Assembly: GCA_050485385.1 (NCBI GenBank) | Contig: JBJHBG010000033.1 | Location: 1 to 40,491 of the forward strand | Direction: 5' to 3' | Source: RECO01 sp050485385 | GTDB lineage: Bacteria > Pseudomonadota > Alphaproteobacteria > Geminicoccales > Geminicoccaceae | DNA: 40,491 nucleotides | In this document: one piece after another, positions 8,595 through 17,107 of the stretch | Position numbering within the stretch: position 1 is the first letter of the stretch | How the letters are laid out: the number at the start of each line of letters is the position of its first letter | The notes under the pieces: model-generated | Seen by the model: only the letters and a program-made list of their open reading frames with translations | What the model was told of the DNA's origin: nothing | The model's database searches: none | Translations under genes and position numbers: made by a program

Positions 8595-9338
8595 TCACCG
8601 CCAGTGCTCCGCGATCCACGGCACCGGCCGCAGACGCTTGAAGGGACGTTTCCACCAGTCGGGCTCCGGCCACCGGCCGGCCAAGGCGTCGTCGGGGTTG
8701 GGCGAGCCGTGGAACACGACGACGCGCGCGCCGGGCGGGATCCGGGCGGGCTCGATCCAGTTGCGCAGCCGGCCCGGCAGACAGTGGCGCTTGAAGCTCA
8801 CGCACCACTCGGCCGGCCAGTAGGCCAGCGAGCGGACGCTGTGCGACAGGAAGGTCTGCGAGTTGCGGTAGGTTTCGATCCAGTGTTCGTGCGACTCCGA
8901 GTAAAATCGATCCAGGACGTAGGCATCGGCACCCACTTCGAAGCGGTACACCGACGAGTTGCCGACGATCTGGTCCGGACGCGTCCAATTGTGGATGATG
9001 CAGAACTCGCCTGGACGGTAGTCGAAGAACGGATCGAGCGCAGCGACGACGAGCAGGTCGAGATCGAGGAACAGCGTGGTGCCGGCAAGGTCGGCCAACT
9101 CCCGGTTGAACAGGCCGATCTTGCGCCACGGCTTCATCGCATGTGGCGGCGCCAAGGTGATCGGTGGCAGGGGTGCCGTCTCGATGTCGCCGTCGAGCCC
9201 GCTCGGATCGTCCGTGAAGCAGACGAAGCGGTGCGGCCGCGACAGATGGCGCCGGACCATGTTGCGCAGGCGCACCACGTAGTGCGGGCCGTAGAGGGTC
9301 CCCCACTTCATGCAGATGACGTTGATGTCGGCGCTCAT
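8595..9338 (-). CDS. Glycosyltransferase with a DLDLLV (DxD) motif
   Basis: Encodes 247 residues. MSADINVICMKWGTLYGPHYV begins the fold and PHRFVCFTDD, PWRKIGLFN, TTLFLDLDLLVV and VVVFHGSPNPDDAL are landmarks of GT-A enzymes of the family 8/glycosyltransferase-32 type; DLDLL supplies the metal-binding DxD. The ATG at 9336-9338 is the only good start. It is the first gene of the three-gene minus-strand cluster and probably sets its promoter in the 9339-9410 region. Donor and acceptor are unknown. Confidence 0.8.
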   Translation of the reverse strand: MSADINVICMKWGTLYGPHYVVRLRNMVRRHLSRPHRFVCFTDDPSGLDGDIETAPLPPITLAPPHAMKPWRKIGLFNRELADLAGTTLFLDLDLLVVAALDPFFDYRPGEFCIIHNWTRPDQIVGNSSVYRFEVGADAYVLDRFYSESHEHWIETYRNSQTFLSHSVRSLAYWPAEWCVSFKRHCLPGRLRNWIEPARIPPGARVVVFHGSPNPDDALAGRWPEPDWWKRPFKRLRPVPWIAEHWR

Positions 9339-9410
9339 GGGCTCGGCGTCACCCCGAAGTTGTCCCGGATCGGGCGCCCGTATTAGGCGACGCCGCGCGG
9401 ATGTGTCCAG

Positions 9411-9435
9411 GCGCCGGCGGCAAGCCGCCTAGCGC
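9411..9435 (-). terminator. Stem-loop downstream of tctB
   Basis: A GGCGGC-AA-GCCGCC stem (9416-9429) is extended by outer GCGC arms at 9411-9414 and 9432-9435. It lies about 60 bases past the tctB stop codon on the minus strand and before the glycosyltransferase promoter region, a plausible end for the tct transcript. There is no T tract. Confidence 0.45.
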
Positions 9436-9495
9436 CCGACCCCGGTTGCATACCGCCGCATCTCGCGGCCGACCGCGACCCGCGCACTCGCGGCC

Positions 9496-9984
9496 TCAGA
9501 ACAGCAGCGGCGCGGGCATCGCGATGGGCGCGAGGCGGGTGAACAGCAGCCAAAAGATCACGCCGCTCGAGAGGCCCGTCAGCACACAGGCGAGGATGGT
9601 GCGGCGCGGCTCGGCCGAGAGGGCGAGCGTGGCTACGGTAACCCCGAGAACGGTCGCCACACCGACGCCGAGCGCGCGGACCGCGAGCACGTAGACGACG
9701 CTGCCGACCAGGGCCAGGAGGAGGGCGACGAGCCGGGGCGCCCGGTCGCCGGCCGCGGCAGCGGGCGAGGTGCCGCGCTGGACCAGGAGGACGATCGCCG
9801 CTGCCGCCATCACCAGGTAGGCCATCATGGGCACGAGGTGATTGCCGATGCCCGGTGCCGGCCGCCAGGCGCCGTAGTGGACGTGCAACGATCCGGCAAG
9901 TGCCAGCGTCAGCAACACGACGGCGAAAAGCCTCCGCTTTCCCGCTTCGGTGCCGGTCGACAAGTGCTGCCACCACCTCGTCAC
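9496..9984 (-). CDS. tctB: Tripartite tricarboxylate transporter small membrane subunit TctB
   Basis: Encodes 162 residues with four predicted membrane spans (FAVVLLTLALAGSLHV, LVPMMAYLVMAAAAIVLLV, LVALLLALVGSVVYVLAV, and GVIFWLLF near the end), the usual size and layout for TctB. The GTG start at 9982-9984 overlaps the tctA stop in GTGA, so translation is coupled. TctB forms the membrane complex with TctA, which takes up a carboxylate delivered by the periplasmic TctC. It is the last gene of the cluster, followed by a stem-loop at 9411-9435. Confidence 0.88.
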   Translation of the reverse strand: MTRWWQHLSTGTEAGKRRLFAVVLLTLALAGSLHVHYGAWRPAPGIGNHLVPMMAYLVMAAAAIVLLVQRGTSPAAAAGDRAPRLVALLLALVGSVVYVLAVRALGVGVATVLGVTVATLALSAEPRRTILACVLTGLSSGVIFWLLFTRLAPIAMPAPLLF

Positions 9985-11516
9985 GGCCCGGCTCCGACGC
10001 GAGCCGTGCCCTTTCGCCGGAACGACCACCAGAAGACCGCCAGCAGGGCGATGCCGCCGAGGTAGAGGCCGATGGCGAGCGGGCTGGCGACGAGATGCAT
10101 CACGTCGTTGCGCCCGAGCATGAGCCCCTGGCGCAGCGAGCGCTCGAGACCGGGGCCGACGATGAAGCCCAGCACCAGGGGGCCCAGCGGCACGTCGAGA
10201 CTGCGCAGGGCGACCCCCAGCATGCCGGCTGCGAACAGCATCCAGACGTCGTTCAAGGAGTTCGAGGCCGCATAGGTGCCGAGGATGGCCAATCCCAGCA
10301 CGACCGGCAGCACGTAGCGCGGCTCGATCATCGCCAGCCGGGAATAGACCGGCAAGAGCAGCTTCGACACGCCGAGGTTCATCAGGTTGGCGTAGATCAG
10401 GATGGCGAACAGGGCGTAGATGATCGCCATGTTGTCCTGCAGCATCGTCGGCCCGGGCGTGATCCCTTGCATGATCAAGGCCGCACCGAACAACGCAGCC
10501 GTGGCGCTGCCGGGGATGCCGAAGGCGAACAGCGGGATGAAGGTGGCGCCGGCCGTGGCGGAGTTGCCGCTCTCGGCGGCGGCCACACCCTCCAGGGAGC
10601 CCTTGCCGAACTGCTCGGGCCGCCGGGACACCCGCTGCGCGAGGCCGTAGGCGACGAACGCCGCGAGCGATGCACCCGCCCCCGGCAGCGCGCCGATGAA
10701 GGTGCCGGCCCCGGTGCCGACCGCGACGCTCCGCCACGTCGAGCGGAAGCTCGCCCAATCCAGACGGTCGGCCTTGGGATCGTAGCCGGCGCGCACGATC
10801 TGCGCTTCCAATCGCTCGGCGACGCGGGTGGCCCGATGCTGCCAGGTGCGGGCGATCTGGAGCAGGATCTCGGAGACCGCGAAGACGCCGACCAAGAGCG
10901 GGATGAGGCCGATGCCGCCGCTCAGTGCCGGAACGCCGAAGGTCAGTCGCAACGCCCCGGTGATCGGATCGCGCCCGATCATGGCGATCAGGACGCCGAG
11001 GGCTGCCGCCGCCACGCCTTGCGCCACCTTGCCCATGGTCAAGGCGCTGATCAGCAGGAGCGAGACGACGTAGAGCGCGAAGAACTCGACCGGGCCGAAG
11101 CTCAGCGCCACCGCCGCCAGCGGCACGGCGAGGAAGATCAGGACGAGATCGCTCGTGGTATCGCCGATGATCGAGGCGTAGAGGGCGGTGTGCAGGGCGC
11201 GGTTGGGCTTGCCCTGCTTGGTCGCCTGATAGCCGTCGATGGCGGTGGCGACGGCGCCCGCCGTACCGGGCACGCCGAAGGTGATGGCGCTGATCGAGCC
11301 GCCGAACATGCTGCCCTTGTAGACGCCGACGAGCAGGCCGAGGGCTGCGGCCGGCTCCATCGCGAACACGAACGGCAGCAGGACGGCGATCGCCATGTCG
11401 CCGCTGAGACCGGGGATGGCGCCGACGGTCACTCCCAGCACCAAGCCGATCAGGGCGAACAGGATGACCGTCGGGCTGAAGGCGAGGGCCAGGGCGTCGG
11501 GCAGGATTTCGAGCAA
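9981..11516 (-). CDS. tctA: Tripartite tricarboxylate transporter large permease TctA
   Basis: Encodes 511 residues, a standard TctA with about 11-12 membrane spans. Family signatures are GAIPGLSGDMAIAVLLPF near residue 33, GSMFGGSISAITFGVPGTAG, the second-half repeat GALPGAGASLAAFVAYGLAQ, AAESGNSATAGATFIPLFAFGIPG, and GPTMLQDN. The start appears to be TTG 11514-11516 (LEILPDALALAF…); no ATG or GTG gives a better start, and the ribosome binding site is weak. The 135-base spacer to tctC holds a strong hairpin that may lower tctA expression relative to the binding protein. The substrate is probably a carboxylate or amino-acid-derived acid handled by the adjacent catabolic genes. Confidence 0.93.
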   Translation of the reverse strand: MLEILPDALALAFSPTVILFALIGLVLGVTVGAIPGLSGDMAIAVLLPFVFAMEPAAALGLLVGVYKGSMFGGSISAITFGVPGTAGAVATAIDGYQATKQGKPNRALHTALYASIIGDTTSDLVLIFLAVPLAAVALSFGPVEFFALYVVSLLLISALTMGKVAQGVAAAALGVLIAMIGRDPITGALRLTFGVPALSGGIGLIPLLVGVFAVSEILLQIARTWQHRATRVAERLEAQIVRAGYDPKADRLDWASFRSTWRSVAVGTGAGTFIGALPGAGASLAAFVAYGLAQRVSRRPEQFGKGSLEGVAAAESGNSATAGATFIPLFAFGIPGSATAALFGAALIMQGITPGPTMLQDNMAIIYALFAILIYANLMNLGVSKLLLPVYSRLAMIEPRYVLPVVLGLAILGTYAASNSLNDVWMLFAAGMLGVALRSLDVPLGPLVLGFIVGPGLERSLRQGLMLGRNDVMHLVASPLAIGLYLGGIALLAVFWWSFRRKGTARVGAGP

Positions 11517-11584
11517 GACGGGTCTCGGTCGGTTGCGGCGGTGAGAGCGGACCCGGGAGGTGTCCCCCCCCCCCTCGAGCCTCC

Positions 11585-11605
11585 GGCAGCGCCGATGGCG
11601 CTGCC
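11585..11605 (-). terminator. Hairpin in the tctC-tctA spacer (attenuator or 3'-stabilising structure)
   Basis: GGCAGCGCC-GAT-GGCGCTGCC is a perfect 9-bp stem with a 3-base loop in the gap between tctC and tctA. A second GC-rich dyad (AGGCGGCGG…CCGCCGCC, about 11614-11638) lies next to the tctC stop codon, and a run of ten C occurs at 11565-11574. Partial termination or mRNA-end protection after a solute-binding-protein gene is a common way to make more binding protein than permease; that role is inferred. Confidence 0.5.
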
Positions 11606-11651
11606 CCTTTGCGAGGCGGCGGTGGTGTCCCGCCGCCCCTAGACCGTGCGC

Positions 11652-12608
11652 TTACTGGTCGACGCTCTCGAGGATCTGGCGGAGGTTCTCGACGGTGCGC
11701 GCGTAGGCTTCGCCGGAGGCCGCCATGCCGAGCGGCTGGACCACGGTGCCGGTGCGGCGGCCGAGGGCCTGGGCACTCTCGCTCTCCAGGGCGGCGACGA
11801 TGCGCTCCTCCAGGATGGCGAGCCGTTCCGCCGGCACGTCCTTGTGGGCGAAGATGGTGTACCAAGCCGGCAGGACGACGTCGTAGCCGAGCTCGACCAG
11901 TGTCGGCGTGTCGGGCAGGGAGGCCACACGCTCGGCCGACGCCACGGCGAGGGCGACGAGGTCACCCGCATCGACGCCGCCCTGGATGGTCGACGGTACC
12001 GAGGCGCCGAGGTCGGTCTGGCCGCCGAGGACGAAGGCGAGGGCCTCGGCTCCGCCGGTGGTCGGCAGGTGGGTGTTCTCGATGCCGGTCGCCTGCTCGA
12101 ACAGGATCAAGGGTAGGTGCGGCACCGACAGATAGCGGCCGTGACCGATGCTGAGGCCGCCCGGATCGGCCTCTGCCGCCTCGATCCAGGCCTCGACCGA
12201 GGTCACCGGGCCGTCGGCGCGGGCGAAGAAGACCGGCACCACCTCGGTGATCTGGACCACGGGTACCCAGTCGTCGAGTTCGTAGTCGACCTGCTCGCGC
12301 AGGGCGGTGGTGATCAACGGTCCGTAGTCGGTGATGAGCAGGGTGTAGCCGTCGGCCGGCGCGTCCTTGACGAAAGTGATCGCCTCCTGGCCACCGGCGC
12401 CGGGCATGGCGACGACGTCGACCCGGGTGTTCAGGTATTCGCCGGCGACGCTGGACAGGATGCGCGCGGTGATGTCGACCGCGCCGCCGGCGCCGTACGG
12501 GTTGACCAGCCGGATGGCGCTATCTTCCGGAAACTCGGCCACGGCGGCGGGGGCGAAGCCCATGCTCAGGGCGACCGCAGCGGCGGCGGCAAGGCGTTTC
12601 GTGCTCAT
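11652..12608 (-). CDS. tctC: Tripartite tricarboxylate transporter substrate-binding protein TctC (Bug family)
   Basis: Encodes 318 residues. A cleavable signal peptide (STKRLAAAAAVALSMGFAPAAVA) precedes the mature domain. Family landmarks are IRLVNPYGAGGAVDITARIL (ligand-site loop), VVAMPGAGGQEAITFVKDAPADGYTL, GGAEALAFVLGGQTDLGAS, and DTPTLVELGYDV near the C-terminus. It should bind a carboxylate or amino-acid-like ligand in the periplasm for TctAB. ATG 12606-12608 is chosen because it starts the signal peptide. It lies 72 bases after gntR, with a 7-bp hairpin in the gap, so it may have its own promoter or be part of a longer transcript. Confidence 0.92.
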   Translation of the reverse strand: MSTKRLAAAAAVALSMGFAPAAVAEFPEDSAIRLVNPYGAGGAVDITARILSSVAGEYLNTRVDVVAMPGAGGQEAITFVKDAPADGYTLLITDYGPLITTALREQVDYELDDWVPVVQITEVVPVFFARADGPVTSVEAWIEAAEADPGGLSIGHGRYLSVPHLPLILFEQATGIENTHLPTTGGAEALAFVLGGQTDLGASVPSTIQGGVDAGDLVALAVASAERVASLPDTPTLVELGYDVVLPAWYTIFAHKDVPAERLAILEERIVAALESESAQALGRRTGTVVQPLGMAASGEAYARTVENLRQILESVDQ

Positions 12609-12656
12609 CGTGTCGCTCTCCTCGGTTGGTTCGGTCCGGGCCCCTTCGGGCGCGGG

Positions 12657-12675
12657 CGGTGGGACCACCCCACCG
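12657..12675 (-). terminator. Hairpin between gntR and tctC
   Basis: CGGTGGG (12657-12663) pairs with CCCACCG (12669-12675) around a 5-base loop, 6 bases past the gntR stop codon on the minus strand. It could separate the enzyme/regulator operon from tctCAB, or tune read-through. No T tract follows. Confidence 0.35.
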
Positions 12676-12680
12676 GTCGC

Positions 12681-13337
12681 TCAGGCGCCGCTGATGCGCT
12701 TGGTCATCAGCCGCTCCAGTTGCTTGAGATGACGTTGCATCGCGCGTCGTGCCGCCTCGGCGCGGCCAGCGGCGACGGCCTCCAGAATGGCCAAATGTTC
12801 CTCGGCGTCGGGGCCGACGCGGTCGAACGGATCGGTGAGTTCGAACAGCCGCGTCCAGACCCGCAAGTCGGCGATGGTCCGGGCCAAGATCGGGTTGCCG
12901 GCGGCGCCGGCAACGAGGCCGTGCAGCGCGTCGTCGGCGTCCCAGTGCCGCTCGACCTGGACCCGCTCCTCCGCCAGTGCCCGGATGCGCGCAGCAAGCG
13001 CGGCCGCGGTCGCGTCGTCGATGCGGCCGGCGGCGAGGGCCGCAGCCTCGGGTTCCAGCAGCAGTCGCACCCGAAGGCTCTGGAAGTACTCGTGAGCGCC
13101 GACGTAGCGGACCGCGTAGGGGCTGCGGCCGTGCTTGACGAGCAGGCCCTCGCCGGCGAGGCGCACCAACGCTTCGCGCAGGGGCGTGCGCGAGAGTGTC
13201 AACTCCCGGGCGAGCCGTTCTTCGATCAGCGGCGCACCGGGCGGGATCTGACGCAGCAGGATGCGCCGGAGCAGGGCCGCGTGCGCACGCTCGGCGAGGT
13301 TGGCGCCTTGGGCTTCGGGCTCGACCAGCGCCGTCAT
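12681..13337 (-). CDS. GntR-family transcriptional regulator (FadR/FCD subfamily)
   Basis: Encodes 218 residues. The winged helix-turn-helix covers about residues 15-80 (RILLRQIPPGAPLIEERLA, then LSRTPLREALVRLAGEGLL, the classical GntR recognition region). The rest is an all-helical FCD ligand domain (YFQSLRVRLLLEPEAAALAA, DDALHGLVAGAAGNP, EEHLAILEAVAAGRAEAARR) whose Asp and His residues usually bind a metal and a carboxylate ligand. The ATG at 13335-13337 overlaps the stop of the upstream DapA-family gene's frame in ATGA, placing it in the catabolic operon. The GTATA/TATAC dyad at 17108-17126 is a candidate binding site, since FadR-type regulators often bind such sequences; this is an inference. 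Confidence 0.9.
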   Translation of the reverse strand: MTALVEPEAQGANLAERAHAALLRRILLRQIPPGAPLIEERLARELTLSRTPLREALVRLAGEGLLVKHGRSPYAVRYVGAHEYFQSLRVRLLLEPEAAALAAGRIDDATAAALAARIRALAEERVQVERHWDADDALHGLVAGAAGNPILARTIADLRVWTRLFELTDPFDRVGPDAEEHLAILEAVAAGRAEAARRAMQRHLKQLERLMTKRISGA

Positions 13338-14260
13338 GGCCGGAGCCCCGCGTTCGCCATCGCCGCGTCGAGCGCCCTGACTTCGGACTCGCGCAGCGGC
13401 GGCATCGGCGCGCGCATGGTCGCTGTCGGGATGTGGCCGAGGGCGGCAAGACACCATTTCAGGCGCGCCGTGGCACGCCCGCCCGGCGGCAAACCGTAGA
13501 TGGCGCGGGCGAGCGGCTGGATGCGCTCGTGCGCCGCATTCGCTGCCTTCAGGTCGCCAGCCGCAACCGCGCGCTCCAAGGTGACGACGAGGTCCGGGAC
13601 GAGGGCCGCGAGGCTCACCATGCTGCCCTCCGAGCCGACGACGAAGCAGGTGAACAGATGCTCGTCGCCCGAGGCCATCACCGCGATCTCCGGCGCCAGC
13701 GCATGGACGAGGCGCCGGTTGGCCTCGTAGGCGGCAGCCTCCCAGCTCCCTTCCTTGATGCCGACCACCCCCGGCAGGCGCACCAATGCGGCCAGCGTCT
13801 CCGCCGGGTAGGCGAGCCGTCCCGCCGTCACCGGCGCCTGATAGAGGACGAGCGGCGCGCCGGTCGCGCGCACCAACCGCTCGTGGTGCGCCAGAACGAG
13901 GTCGGCATCTTGGGCGAGCGCCCACGAGAAGGGAGGGAACGGCAAGAGGGCATCGGCCCCGGCCGCCATCGCCGCCTCGCCGAGCCGCGCCGCCGCCTCG
14001 CTGGCCTCTTCGTTGACCCCGGCGACGATCGCGCGGTCGCCGACGACGCGCCGCGCGAGGGCGACGATGCGCGCCTGCTCGGCGGCATCGAGGGTGAAGT
14101 TCTCGCCGGCATGCCCGTTGACCAGAAAGCCCGTAATGCCGTCGACTGCGCACAGCCGCTCGAGGTGGCGGCCGAGGGCCACCTCGTCGAGGCGCTCGTC
14201 TTCATCGAGCGGGGCGACGGTGGCGGCGTAGATGCCGTGGCAGCGGTGCGGCGCGGTCAT
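13334..14260 (-). CDS. DapA-family Schiff-base aldolase/deaminase (DHDPS/NAL; possibly pyrroline-4-hydroxy-2-carboxylate deaminase)
   Basis: Encodes 308 residues, a TIM-barrel class I lyase of the dihydrodipicolinate synthase/N-acetylneuraminate lyase family. Lys169 in GVVGIKEGSW is the Schiff-base lysine and Tyr140 in LVLYQAP is the catalytic tyrosine. GFLVNGHAGENFTLDAAEQ occupies the substrate-carboxylate loop. It is joined by ATGA overlaps on both sides to the DAO-type flavoprotein gene and gntR. In lhp/hyp hydroxyproline clusters a DapA-family enzyme (LhpC/HypD) deaminates the product of D-hydroxyproline dehydrogenase, and the flanking LhpB/E/F-like genes make that the leading hypothesis. 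Other 2-keto-acid aldolase roles remain possible because the family is functionally broad. Confidence 0.88.
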   Translation of the reverse strand: MTAPHRCHGIYAATVAPLDEDERLDEVALGRHLERLCAVDGITGFLVNGHAGENFTLDAAEQARIVALARRVVGDRAIVAGVNEEASEAAARLGEAAMAAGADALLPFPPFSWALAQDADLVLAHHERLVRATGAPLVLYQAPVTAGRLAYPAETLAALVRLPGVVGIKEGSWEAAAYEANRRLVHALAPEIAVMASGDEHLFTCFVVGSEGSMVSLAALVPDLVVTLERAVAAGDLKAANAAHERIQPLARAIYGLPPGGRATARLKWCLAALGHIPTATMRAPMPPLRESEVRALDAAMANAGLRP

Positions 14261-15375
14261 ACGGGCACGGGCTCCGAGGTGAGCAGACGGTCGAGGGGAA
14301 AAAGCGGCAACCGCGGGCTGTGGCCGAGGATGGTATCGGCCAAGAGACGGCCGAAGCAGGGGGCGCTGGTGTAGCCGGAGTGGACGCTGCCGAGCGCCCA
14401 GGCGTCGGGCACGCCCGGCACCGGGCCGGCGACCGGCAGCGCATCCGCCGTCTCCGCCTCGAAGCCGGTCCAGGCACGGACGATGCGGCCCCGACGTAGC
14501 GCCGGCACGGTCCACGCGGCGAGGCGCAGATTGCCCACGACGTGCTCGGCGACGACGGTGCCGCGACCGGCATCGCGGTCGCCCGTCCCCTGCCAGCCAC
14601 CGCCCACCAGGACCGTGCCGTTGGCGAACTGCTTGAGCGAGAGCAGCCCGCTCGCAATGGTCAAGACCGTGCGCATCGTCGGTGGCAGTCGTTCCGTGAC
14701 GACGAGCTGGTTGACCAGCGTTCGGATCGGCAGCCGGACACCGAGCCAGCCGAGCATGGGCTCCAGCCATACCCCGCCCGCCAGGACCAGCCGGCGACCG
14801 CTGGGGCCCGGACCTCGGCCGGTGTGCAGCACGAAGCTGCCGCGCCGACGTTCGACGCCCGTGATGCCAGCACCCTCCATCACCGCGACGCCGGCTGCCA
14901 CCAGGGCGCGGCGATAGGCGCGGCCGGTGAGATGGGCCAGGACGTGGCCGTCGAACGGACAATGCGCCACCGCACGCACGGCGGGGTTGAGGGCGGGTTC
15001 GATCTCGAGCGCGCGGGCGACGGTCACCGCCTCGATCGGCGCGCCGGCTTCACGCCGCACCGCCGAGCGCTCGGCCAACAGCGCCTCCTCGGCGGCGGTA
15101 AAGGCGAGGCAGAGGCCGGGGGTCGCGACCACCCCGGCCTCCCGGTCGAGCCAGTCGGCGGCGGTGGTCCACAGCCGCCAGCCTTCGAGGGCGTATGGGA
15201 TGAGCGCCGCCCGCGTCATGTGCAGCGTCAAGGTCCCGGCGTTGACGCCGGAGGCTTCCCGGCACACCGCATCCCGGTCGACCAACGCCACCCGCATGCC
15301 GCCACGAGCAAGCCAGAGCGCGGTCGTGGCGCCCATGACGCCGGCACCGACCACCACCGCATCGTAGCCGGTCAT
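14257..15375 (-). CDS. FAD-dependent oxidoreductase, DAO family (HcnC/LhpB/OoxB-like beta subunit)
   Basis: Encodes 372 residues. The Rossmann motif VVGAGVMG at residues 8-15 starts the protein, followed by CREASGVNAGTL, a substrate domain (FDGHVLAHLTGRAYRRALV, LVNQLVVTERLPP, GTVLVGGGWQGTGD) and the C-terminal flavin motif GSVHSGYTSAPCFGRLLAD. This is the layout of the small flavin subunit of heterotrimeric dehydrogenases such as HcnABC, LhpBEF (D-hydroxyproline dehydrogenase) and OoxAB (opine oxidase). The genes for the other two subunits lie immediately upstream with overlapping ends. The substrate is likely a D-amino acid, imino acid or opine, and electrons probably pass to the respiratory chain. 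Confidence 0.88.
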   Translation of the reverse strand: MTGYDAVVVGAGVMGATTALWLARGGMRVALVDRDAVCREASGVNAGTLTLHMTRAALIPYALEGWRLWTTAADWLDREAGVVATPGLCLAFTAAEEALLAERSAVRREAGAPIEAVTVARALEIEPALNPAVRAVAHCPFDGHVLAHLTGRAYRRALVAAGVAVMEGAGITGVERRRGSFVLHTGRGPGPSGRRLVLAGGVWLEPMLGWLGVRLPIRTLVNQLVVTERLPPTMRTVLTIASGLLSLKQFANGTVLVGGGWQGTGDRDAGRGTVVAEHVVGNLRLAAWTVPALRRGRIVRAWTGFEAETADALPVAGPVPGVPDAWALGSVHSGYTSAPCFGRLLADTILGHSPRLPLFPLDRLLTSEPVPV

Positions 15376-16772
15376 AGGGGTGCTGCCTGCGGAATCGGGA
15401 TGTCGCCGTAGTCGTAGTCGCCGATCAAGGCATCGATCGGCACCGGCCGGAGCGGGGCGCGCGGTGTCCAGCGCGGGCCATCGACACCCAACAGCGCATC
15501 GATCGCCTCGCCACAGCTCCGCCCCTGGCACGGTCCCATGCCGGCTCGGGTCCACGCCTTGACCTGGTCGACACCCCGAGCGCCCTCGGCAAGTGCTGCC
15601 GCCAACTCGGAGCGGCGCACGTCCTCGCAGCGGCAGACGACGGTATCCGCCCCGGCCAGGGCGACGAGGCCCGGCCGAGGCCGCGTGAGCGTCGCCATCG
15701 CCCGCCCGAAGCGCTCGGCGCGTGCCAGCCGCCGCCGCAGGCGCTCCTGCCGCAACGCCGGCACCTTCACGCCGGCATCGCCGAGCAGCGCCAGAGCCGC
15801 GGCTTCGCCCGACAGCGGCGCGGCTGCGGCACCCATCAGCCCGGCGCCGTCGCCCGCGACGTAGAGACCGGGGACGCTCGTCCGGCCGGCTGCGTCGGCC
15901 ACCGGCAGCCAGCCGCCGCGGTGCGCATCGAAGCGATGCGCCGCCCCGCAGAGCCGCGTCGCCTCGATGGCCGGTGCGAGGCCGTAGCCGATGCAGAGAG
16001 CGTCCGCCTCGGCCAGCGTCGGTCCCGCGCCGCAGGGCCGGCCCTCCCGGTCGACGCGGGCGAGCGTCACGTCCAGCCCCTGCGCGGTCGGCGTCACCTT
16101 CGCGACCGCATGGCGGTGGTGCCAGCGCACGCCGCGCGCCCGCAAGTGGGCCAGCCAGGCGGTGCCCTTCGCCAGCAGGTCGGGCCGGCTCCGCCCCTGC
16201 CATGCCGCCCGCGACCAGTCGCCCGGGCCGGCGAGGTCGACGACGCCCACGACCGTCGCCCCGGCGCGTTGGGCATGGTGCGCGACGAGCGCCAGCAGCG
16301 GGCCGACGCCGGCCACGATCATGCGCTCACCGGGCAGTACGCCCTCCGCCTTCAAAAGGATCGTGGCCGCCGCCAACCCGATCACGCCGGGGCTGGTCCA
16401 CCCCGGAAACGGGTAGATCCGCTCGGTGGTGCCCGCCGCGAGCACGACCTGCGCGGCGTTCAGGGTCGTGGCGCCGTCCGGGCCGACGATGTGCAGCCGG
16501 AAGCTGGGTTCGATCAGCCAGAGGTGGGAAGCGGGGCGCACCGCGGCGCCGCTCGACCGTAGCCGCTGGCGCAGGGCATCGCCCGTGCGCCGCTCGGGAC
16601 TCGGATTGAGCTCGCGGAATCCGGCGGGAGGCAGGCGGTAGACCTGCCCGCCCGGGGCGGCGAAGGCGTCGACCAGGACGGTACGCTTGCCGGCCTCGGC
16701 GCAGGTGGCAGCCGCCGCCATGCCGGCGGGACCACCGCCGACGACGACGACGTCGACGGTCTCAGCCGGCAT
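15372..16772 (-). CDS. NAD(P)/FAD-dependent oxidoreductase with C-terminal BFD-like [2Fe-2S] domain (HcnB/LhpE/OoxA-like)
   Basis: Encodes 466 residues. The N-terminal VVVVGGGPAGMAAAATCAEA is an FAD Rossmann motif; APGGQVYRL follows. VVLAAGTTERIYPFPGWTSP and PGERMIVAGVGPLLALVAHH show the two-dinucleotide-binding-domain fold, and VPGLYVAGDGAGLMGA is the second FAD contact. The C-terminal Cys380-x-Cys382 … Cys415-x4-Cys420 pattern (CRCEDV…GMGPCQGRSC) is the BFD-like iron-sulphur site typical of HcnB, LhpE and OoxA large subunits. ATG 16770-16772 is chosen over upstream sequence that lacks family character. The gene overlaps the 2Fe-2S protein gene by 11 bases and the DAO subunit gene by 4. Confidence 0.9.
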   Translation of the reverse strand: MPAETVDVVVVGGGPAGMAAAATCAEAGKRTVLVDAFAAPGGQVYRLPPAGFRELNPSPERRTGDALRQRLRSSGAAVRPASHLWLIEPSFRLHIVGPDGATTLNAAQVVLAAGTTERIYPFPGWTSPGVIGLAAATILLKAEGVLPGERMIVAGVGPLLALVAHHAQRAGATVVGVVDLAGPGDWSRAAWQGRSRPDLLAKGTAWLAHLRARGVRWHHRHAVAKVTPTAQGLDVTLARVDREGRPCGAGPTLAEADALCIGYGLAPAIEATRLCGAAHRFDAHRGGWLPVADAAGRTSVPGLYVAGDGAGLMGAAAAPLSGEAAALALLGDAGVKVPALRQERLRRRLARAERFGRAMATLTRPRPGLVALAGADTVVCRCEDVRRSELAAALAEGARGVDQVKAWTRAGMGPCQGRSCGEAIDALLGVDGPRWTPRAPLRPVPIDALIGDYDYGDIPIPQAAPL

Positions 16773-17067
16773 CGGCCACGCCCGTTGCGATCTGCATGCC
16801 GGGCCGCACCGGTTCCTGGCAAGCCGGGGCGCGCCGGCCGTCGACCAGAACCGCACACTCCTGGCACACACCCATCATGCAATAGGGTCCGCGCACCGCG
16901 CCATCGCGCACGCTGCGCTTGGTCCACGGCCGTCCTGCGGCGATCAGGGCCGCCGCCACACTTTCGCCCGAGACCGCCGACACCGGCACGCCGTCGACCG
17001 CGATCACGACGGTGGCGGGTCGCTCGAAGCCGGCGATCCGCCGTTTTGGGGTGCCTTGTGGTCGCAC
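16762..17067 (-). CDS. (2Fe-2S)-binding protein (HcnA/LhpF-like gamma subunit)
   Basis: Encodes 101 residues of a small ferredoxin-like (Fer2_4) subunit. Cys63, Cys68, Cys71 and Cys83 (GPYCMMGVCQECAVLVDGRR, PACQEPV) match the HcnA-type plant ferredoxin cluster, and VDGVPVSAVSGESVAAALIA is the preceding beta-grasp portion. The GTG at 17065-17067 is preferred because a GGGAAGG lies about six bases upstream; a TTG at 17100 would add 11 residues. It is the first gene of the minus-strand operon, so its promoter lies in the divergent region with the TATAC dyad. It should transfer electrons within the heterotrimeric dehydrogenase. Confidence 0.88.
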   Translation of the reverse strand: MRPQGTPKRRIAGFERPATVVIAVDGVPVSAVSGESVAAALIAAGRPWTKRSVRDGAVRGPYCMMGVCQECAVLVDGRRAPACQEPVRPGMQIATGVADAG

Positions 17068-17107
17068 GCGCGCCTTCCCGCTTGCCGTCCGTGGGTGCAA
17101 TCAAGCA

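Noticed and set aside
9855..11642. 595-codon plus-strand frame over tctA
   Set aside because: Antisense shadow of a clear TctA permease; composition is Gln/Arg/Asp-rich and lacks any known motif.
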